Positions 58,562 through 64,000 of a DNA stretch of 64,000 bases are shown here, one piece after another (within the stretch, counting starts at the first letter, position 1; every line of letters starts with the position of its first letter). The notes under the pieces were generated by a model. It made no database searches. It worked only from the letters and a program-made list of their open reading frames with translations, and was not told where the DNA came from. The stretch is from Pezizomycotina sp. ARF18 (taxonomy: Eukaryota > Ascomycota). A program made the position numbers and the translations under genes. Location: positions 1 through 64,000 of the forward strand of contig AZLU01000068.1 in the NCBI GenBank assembly GCA_002224055.1, in the 5' to 3' direction.

Positions 58562-58814
58562 TACATTGCGACTGCTCGAAGGTTTAGGCGAGTAGGTGTT
58601 CGGGGGATAGAACGATGGGGAGAGAGGTTAACTCGAATGCAGCGATGTTGGGATACGGGAAGAACAACAGGCTGTATTATAGAATGACACTAGTATTGAC
58701 TTCTGGATATGTCTGTTGGATAAGGTCCAAAAGACACGAGCGATAGTAAATCAGCGCTGTTACTTCTATACAGCTCTTTCGCGATGTGATGTTTTTGGCT
58801 GTCTTTTATTTTTA

Positions 58815-58845
<31 letters not shown>

Positions 58846-58870
58846 TTATTTTATTTTTATTTTATTTTTA

Positions 58871-58901
<31 letters not shown>

Positions 58902-59638
58902 TTTATTTTATTTTTATTTTATAATTTATTGTATTATTATAACCCTGTCCTCGACCGGTAATGGCAACTAGATCAAGAGTCATAGGGTACCAGCATACCT
59001 TTATGACCCCGGTTTATGTAGATATACAGACATGAGCTTGCTTAACTTCATCCCTTTGTAAGAACGCAAATAGCTTGTCTCCCTAAGCCCCTGTCTATCG
59101 ACCTCTTGACTGACTCTTCTGAGTATAAAATTTTAACAATGTTCATAATGATAACGCCACTCTTCAATCATTTTATTGTGGAATGGCAAGACCAGATCGC
59201 CGTGTTCCACTACACGTTCGAATTTACTGAAGATAAATCAGACGGAATTGTGACAGGTTGAAGGAAGGATCTAACCTTTGAATCACGATATTCTGTAAGG
59301 ACCAGACCCGCTTGACGGCGAAGAGGGTCAGGAGATTCGTTTACATGGGGTGGAGGTGGAAATATGTGCGGATTGCTTGAGGGGTTTGTGAACAACTCGG
59401 ACGACTACTAGTGTAACGTAGAGTAGAGTTATATACTTGAGGGCTCATTTCTATGTTTGATAAAGGGCAAAATTCCCTATATATATATTCCTCTTAACTT
59501 GTGATGATGAGTCTGTTCTAGCACAAGCTATTCTACACAAATCCCATCCTACCACTGATTAAAACGTTGGATTATTCTCGTCATGGTTTAAAGCCCGTGA
59601 AGAAGCGACACCTTGCCGCGTGAAGCATATTCTATACA
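58562..59638. other. Intergenic with microsatellite
   Basis: About 1.1 kb. Apart from the (TTTTTA)n array listed separately, nothing is recognised. Confidence 0.45.
58800..58922. repeat. (TTTTTA)n/(TTTTA)n microsatellite
   Basis: About 120 bases of alternating TTTTTA and TTTTA units, pure enough to be recent. It creates a spurious Phe/Tyr-rich open frame. Confidence 0.9.
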
Positions 59639-61363
59639 TTAACCGTTACCAACCCTTAGAAGCAGGTAACATAACGCAGTTTCCTTGTTCGCGACTCTAG
59701 CGGAACCGGATGATCCTCTGCGTCTCACCTCCGCCAGGCCTATGTATGAGAAGGAAACCGTAACGGCCAGGTTCGCGCTATCCTGCACGCCTGAAACTTC
59801 CTCAGAGTTACCGACGGACCAGGTGGTGATAATTCTGGTAATCTTGTTAATAGACGCCGTTCCCTTTGATCCGTCGCTGGGACCCGGCCCAGATAAAACA
59901 CCGTCGTAGGCTAGACGACACGGAGGTTTACCTCGGCCAGGCAGGAACACCGGTGAAAAATCGAAAGCAAACGACCCCAACGGAGAGTCTCGGACTGTAC
60001 CGCTACACAGATAGTCTTCAAAGCCGTAAAATTACGGAGGATGTTGACGTCGTCCATGGAGATGCCGAATATCAGCGAACGCCGCGCGGTGCTAGGTTCG
60101 TGTCGTCGTACGGACGGTTAACGATTCGAGAGTCCGGTGGAGCTTGGGCAGTGCGTTATCCCAGAAAAGTTTTGCGAGTTCTGGAAGGCTTGCCAGATCC
60201 CAAAACGTCACTTTTTCCGCAATCTACCGAGATGTGGCGGAGGTGACCCTGCAACGTCCCGAGGTATTTTAGCAGCGTACCGTCGATTCCCTTGACGGCG
60301 AGACGTTTAAGGCCGATCTTGCTAGCCGCCAGCTTATCCCAAACCGTAGGCCCAAGGGCTCCACTTTACTTTGTTCCAAAGCTGATGCTAAGCCCTTCGA
60401 GCCGCTTTAACCTCGTCACGTCCGCATTCTCCATCGAGTCATCGAGTCAAACAGTAGGTCGACGCTCAGCGTTCGGAGGTTAGATAGGCGCTCTTCCGGG
60501 ATTTTGTCGAACAGGCTGATGACGACGGAAGAGAAGATCGCGTAGTCGGATCCGAGTTCAAGACGGCGTAGGCCGGGGCACCGATCGATAGCTTAGGCGA
60601 GGTCCGTCAAGTAGGCCTCAAGGTTCGAGGGGTTCCCGCTGATTGCTAGCGACGTCGCATTTTTGATCGCCTCCAGGCAGTGCCGCTGGTTTGTAACACC
60701 GTGGAGCTCCAGGAACTTCTCGCCGCTGATTTGTAGCCGGCAGACTATATCGACCAGGCTAGTTTCAACGGCGGTTTGGACACCCTTCGCATCGCTAAGG
60801 CCGACTGTCACCCTAAGCGCGATATCGCGGAAGTTAGGAATACGGCGGTAAGGCTGGCAAGTCCGTTCGTGCCCGATACGAAACCTTTCAGCAAGGGAGA
60901 CTGGTGGTCGGCTTCGATGGTGATCCGGCTCGGGGCATTGAAACCGATTCGGAGCTGGAATACGAGGCGAGGTCTTTTAACTGCTGCTCCGTGATCAATG
61001 CTCGCGCCGGTGTAACGGAGTTACCATACCCTTCCATCTCGTCATTGTTACGTTCTAATATGTCGAGGTATAGCTCCTGATTCTGGGCTCGAGTTGGACG
61101 GCAGAAGGCCAGCGCGATTTCGCTGAAGAGCTTCGGCGTCAGGGTGTCTCGGAACGTCGGGTGCGCGAGGCGGAGGCTTTTAGGGTCCTGGACGGTGATC
61201 TAAAGTAAATGCGTCAAAGAACACTGCTCTCAGCACGAATTCACGTTTTGAAAACTATAGGTGATCTTGGAAGGCAGATGTGACGCACGACATCTTCTTC
61301 CACGATGCTCGGGATGAGCCCGGTTGGAAGGCTGGGGAGGGGCGTGAAGCCATGAGGGATCAT
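59639..61363 (-). CDS. F-box/LRR-like protein (VEED family member 2)
   Basis: From the ATG at 61363: FTPLPSLPTGLIPSIVEEDV, an F-box with the same IVEED ending as its paralogs, then a phase-0 intron 61188-61288. The next exon reads DPKSLRLAHPTFRDTLTPKL and LITEQQLKDLASYSSSE. After slips come SGTNGLASLTAVFPNFRDIA, LRVTVGLSDAKGVQTAVETS, EKFLELHGVTNQRHCLEAIK, CPGLRRLELGSDYAIFSSVV, LSNLRTLSVDLLFDS, LKRLEGLSISFGTK, LAASKIGLKRLAVKG and LPKLHRTLESLTV, with a final 113-codon frame to the stop at 59639. About 530 residues. It is divergent from its neighbour paralog at 61535. Roughly six slips. Adaptor role inferred from the F-box. Confidence 0.6.
61188..61288 (-). other. Conserved phase-0 intron after VEEDV
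   Basis: 101 bp, donor GTGCGT and acceptor CAG. It falls at the same codon position as introns 56537-56645 and 63246-63397 in the two paralogs. Confidence 0.6.
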
Positions 61364-61534
61364 ATGTTGGGCGATGATTCCTGATGGTATATTCAGTCGC
61401 CTGTGTTAGGTTGGTGGTGCGTTATTTGCTAGAAGTGACAGGAAATTCAATATCATATAATATTTATTTATTTATTTATTTATCGAGCGGATTTTATTAA
61501 AAGAACCCTTACCCCCTCCCCCTTCAAAACCTTC

Positions 61535-62652
61535 GTTTCGTTCATCCGAGCCTTGCGCCGGTGCCGGTACCGAAGCTCTTCAAGGAATCACCCTGCAATT
61601 CGGAACATCTGACCACGATTACTCGCCAACTCAGGAACCGAATGACGACGAGTCAGCAAAGAACACACCTGTAGTCTCCCGGCTTAATCCTCCGCTCTTT
61701 CGCCTTCACAATCTCAAGCCGAAGCCGCATTCCGGCAAGTTCCTTGAAGCCCCGGTCAAGCTCACCCTTGCTGTCACCTCGCGCGCGGCCATCGCTAATC
61801 TCCGTCAATTTGCCGAAGATGCTACTGCATTGGCCGACCTGGTATCTTCGTTTCCGAACATCCGGGATTTTGAACTTGCCGTCCAAGTCTACGGTATCAG
61901 CGATCCTGTCGTCAAGCTGATCAAGAATTTCTGTCATCCATCGCTGGCCGTTTCCATCTTGAAAAGTTTGGAAATCAGGAACCTTCACGACCACCGCTTA
62001 TGTTTCCAGGAAGTCAGGGGCGTTTCAGCGTTGACGATAGCGGCCGACCCTCGCCACGTTGACACGTTCGCTACCGACGCGGCGAATGCCATCGAGCGTT
62101 GTCCGGGATTGGCTTCGTTGGCAATCGGAAGCAGGTGGAGGGGGAGAACCGACATGTTGACATCTCTTTTCGGGAAGCTTTACGACGAGCGGTTAGGTCA
62201 CCTCGAATCGCTAAAGATAGATCTCAGCGTCACCATCGATCCGCGCTTCGTCAGAAAGCTCACCTCAATAATGAACTACCGTCTACACCTACGATTTCGG
62301 AGGAGCGGCTACCACGTGGGACAACTTCCGCTCTAACGGCACCAAACTTTCGCAGTTTGACGTCCGTAAGATGGATACGACCTTGGTCAATTACATGAGC
62401 AGCTTGGAAGGATACCTCGAGCATTTTTGTATAACTTCGTGGTGCGAGGGTTACGACCTACCCTCTGCGGAGGACCTACCGTTTGCTTTTCCCACGGCCG
62501 ATGGTAACCTCCTAAAAGCCTTCGTTTACTTGTATATAGACTCCCGTATGGTTCGACCGCCGCGGTGGTTCCGTCAATTTTGGTTGAGCCAGAGAAGTTC
62601 CTACTCTTACGAAAAATTCCTTCAAAGTGCGGAAAGAAATAAATATAACTAA
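61535..62652 (+). CDS. F-box/LRR-family paralog lacking a visible F-box (member 3)
   Basis: Begins with LRFVHPSLAPVPVPKLFKES, equivalent to the post-F-box exon of its paralogs, but no F-box exon is visible in the 170 bases between it and the divergent gene. After a slip a 168-codon frame reads DLVSSFPNIRDFELAVQVYG, ISDPVVKLIKNFCHPSLAVS, LCFQEVRGVSALTIAADPRH and CPGLASLAIGSRWRGRTDML, then LGHLESLKIDLSVTIDPRFV. Two more slips lead to VRKMDTTLVNYMSSLEGYL, EHFCITSWCEGYDLPSAEDL and PRWFRQFWLSQRSSYSYEKF. The Phe-Pro-Asn-Ile-Arg-Asp and CPGL motifs align with members 2 and 4. Without the F-box it could be a decoy or simply a 5'-truncated copy. Confidence 0.55.
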
Positions 62653-62673
62653 GAAATAAAAAGAGACTCTGCC

Positions 62674-62733
<60 letters not shown>

Positions 62734-63009
62734 ACCTGCCCTTCCACGAAATACAATAGAATTAACGGCTAATCCTCTTCGAATACTGGAACTATTTCAT
62801 TATCATTTTATCGCTTCTCCTCCTTCCTACTGACGCTGTCTATTGACCAGTGTCCAAGAGTTCCTAATTGCCGGAGCGCGAAGATCTCGATAGGTAGGCG
62901 TGGGAAATTACTTACTCCGGCATCCTCCATGATATATTTTTTGAGATAATAGAGGTTTCGGAGATGTTTTTTCTCCTTGGTGAAGTTGCTACCCTACCGT
63001 TGAGGGATA

Positions 63010-63040
<31 letters not shown>

Positions 63041-63180
63041 TTACCTTTGGCAATCGCTTGCCTCCCAAGTGCCTCCACCAACATCCAACCCCAACATCAC
63101 CACTACAGCTATCAAACGCCATAATCGCCAAACAAACGTACCCATCAATTTACGAATTTACATCATCGAAGCATCAGAGA
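62653..63180. other. Intergenic with (TTA)n
   Basis: About 530 bases. Contains (ATT)n at about 62680-62732 and a (TTTTTA)n run near 63010-63040. No gene. Confidence 0.6.
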
Positions 63181-64000
63181 TGCATACCGCTTCACTCCTC
63201 GACGTACCTTTGGAGCTCATTTTCAACATCGTTGAAGAAGACATCGTCCGTTCTCATCCCCTGCCGACGTCACCGCAGCCATCGCCCTTATCTTCCCGTT
63301 CCCTTGAACCTCCGATCTCACCCACCAGCCCTGTCGTCTCCACAGTGACACTTTCCGATGAAGCCCGTTTAGCATGCTAACCTTCTTCCAACCGCAGATC
63401 ACCAAGAGAGACATCAAACACCTCCGCCTCGTTCACCGATCTTGGCCGAGGCGCTGGTCGCGAAACTTTTCAAGGAAGTCAAACTCAGGTTCAGTGGCAA
63501 CCCCGATGACCCTCTCGATGCTTTCGACCGCGTGGAAAGGTCGATTGCCTGGTGGAGGCCTTCTTACCCGACAACCCTCGACGTACGCCCGCCCATTTGA
63601 TGGTGCAGAGCCTTCAGACTCGGACTTACTCCCAGCCGTTCTCGATTCCCAACGAAGCTTATCATCGATGTCGACCGAACGGGAGACAGAGATTCTCTGC
63701 GTGCCTTCGCGGGAGCATTCTCGAGCTTGCCAAACTTGCTCGCGTCGTTTTCCGACATCCGCGACATCGGTCTCAAGGTTAACGTCGACGGCATAAGCGA
63801 CTTGTGCGTTAAGCTGATCAAAAGGTTCTGCCGCCAGGAAGTCTCCGGAGAGAAATTCCTCGAGGTTCGCGGCATCTACAACCAACGCTCCTGCCTGAGG
63901 GAGATACACGACGTTACGGCCCTGGTCGTCGAAGGAGACCCGAGGACCTTCAGCTGGGAGAACTTCGTTACGGATATTGCGAAGGCCATCGACAATTGCC
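63181..64000 (+). CDS. F-box/LRR-like protein (VEED family member 4), 3' end outside window
   Basis: Starts MHTASLLDVPLELIFNIVEE, an F-box, then DI and a phase-0 intron 63246-63397 with a TGCTAAC branch site. The next exon is ITKRDIKHLRLVHRS. After a slip comes LAEALVAKLFKEVKLRFSGN and DPLDAFDRVERSIAWWRPSY. After another comes a clean frame to the window edge: LIIDVDRTGDRDSLRAFAGA, SSLPNLLASFSDIRDIGLKV, GISDLCVKLIKRFCRQEVSG, FLEVRGIYNQRSCLREIHDV and WENFVTDIAKAIDNC. The last segment aligns with members 2 and 3 (SGEKFLELHG; CLEAIKN; AIDRCPGL). The protein would continue beyond base 64000. Confidence 0.65.

Noticed and set aside
58716-58971. Two Phe/Tyr-rich frames of 61-81 codons
   Set aside because: Direct translations of the (TTTTTA)n microsatellite.

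Overview
This is nuclear DNA of a filamentous ascomycete, most likely Pezizomycotina. The evidence is short 60-150 bp introns with GT...AG ends and CTAAC-type branch sites, SAT4/PTH11-like rhodopsin-fold membrane proteins, a cytochrome P450, F-box families, a secreted penicillopepsin-type protease, and an LTR retrotransposon saturated with the C-to-T and G-to-A transitions left by repeat-induced point mutation (RIP). I could not settle the order or genus. No rRNA or tRNA genes, CRISPR array or telomere was found.

Layout. 0-11.9 kb: a partial acid phosphatase, three F-box fragments, a small zinc-ribbon protein, an aminoglycoside-phosphotransferase-like (APH) fragment and a P450, set in DNA full of long A/T homopolymers. 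12.3-19.2 kb: a Ty1/Copia fossil with TCGAT target duplications, split by a 2.1 kb palindromic GC-ended element that carries a minisatellite. 19.3-30.8 kb: an F-box gene, small membrane and secreted proteins, a SAT4-like protein, an unrecognised gene and an AT-rich hAT-like element. 30.9-33.1 kb: an AAA+ ATPase. 33-37.6 kb: no recognisable gene. 37.6-46.8 kb: a 7-TM protein, two more SAT4-like proteins and a Tc1/mariner-type MITE with clean TIRs. 47.6-48.9 kb: an aspartic protease. 52.4-54.1 kb: two divergently transcribed secreted precursors with tandem repeats bounded by dibasic sites. 54.8-64 kb: four members of one F-box/LRR-like family, plus a secreted protein.

Nearly every conserved gene needs one to several single-base frame slips to read through. 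At several sites the slip is the loss of one base from a short G or C run. This looks like consensus error in an uncorrected long-read assembly at least as much as pseudogene decay, so host-gene entries are given as whole loci with the slips noted.

The most interesting locus is the pair at 52.4-54.1 kb. Both encode a signal peptide followed by repeated short cores between KK, RK or KR sites, the layout of kexin-processed fungal peptide precursors (including RiPP precursors of the ustiloxin type), but with cores I do not recognise.
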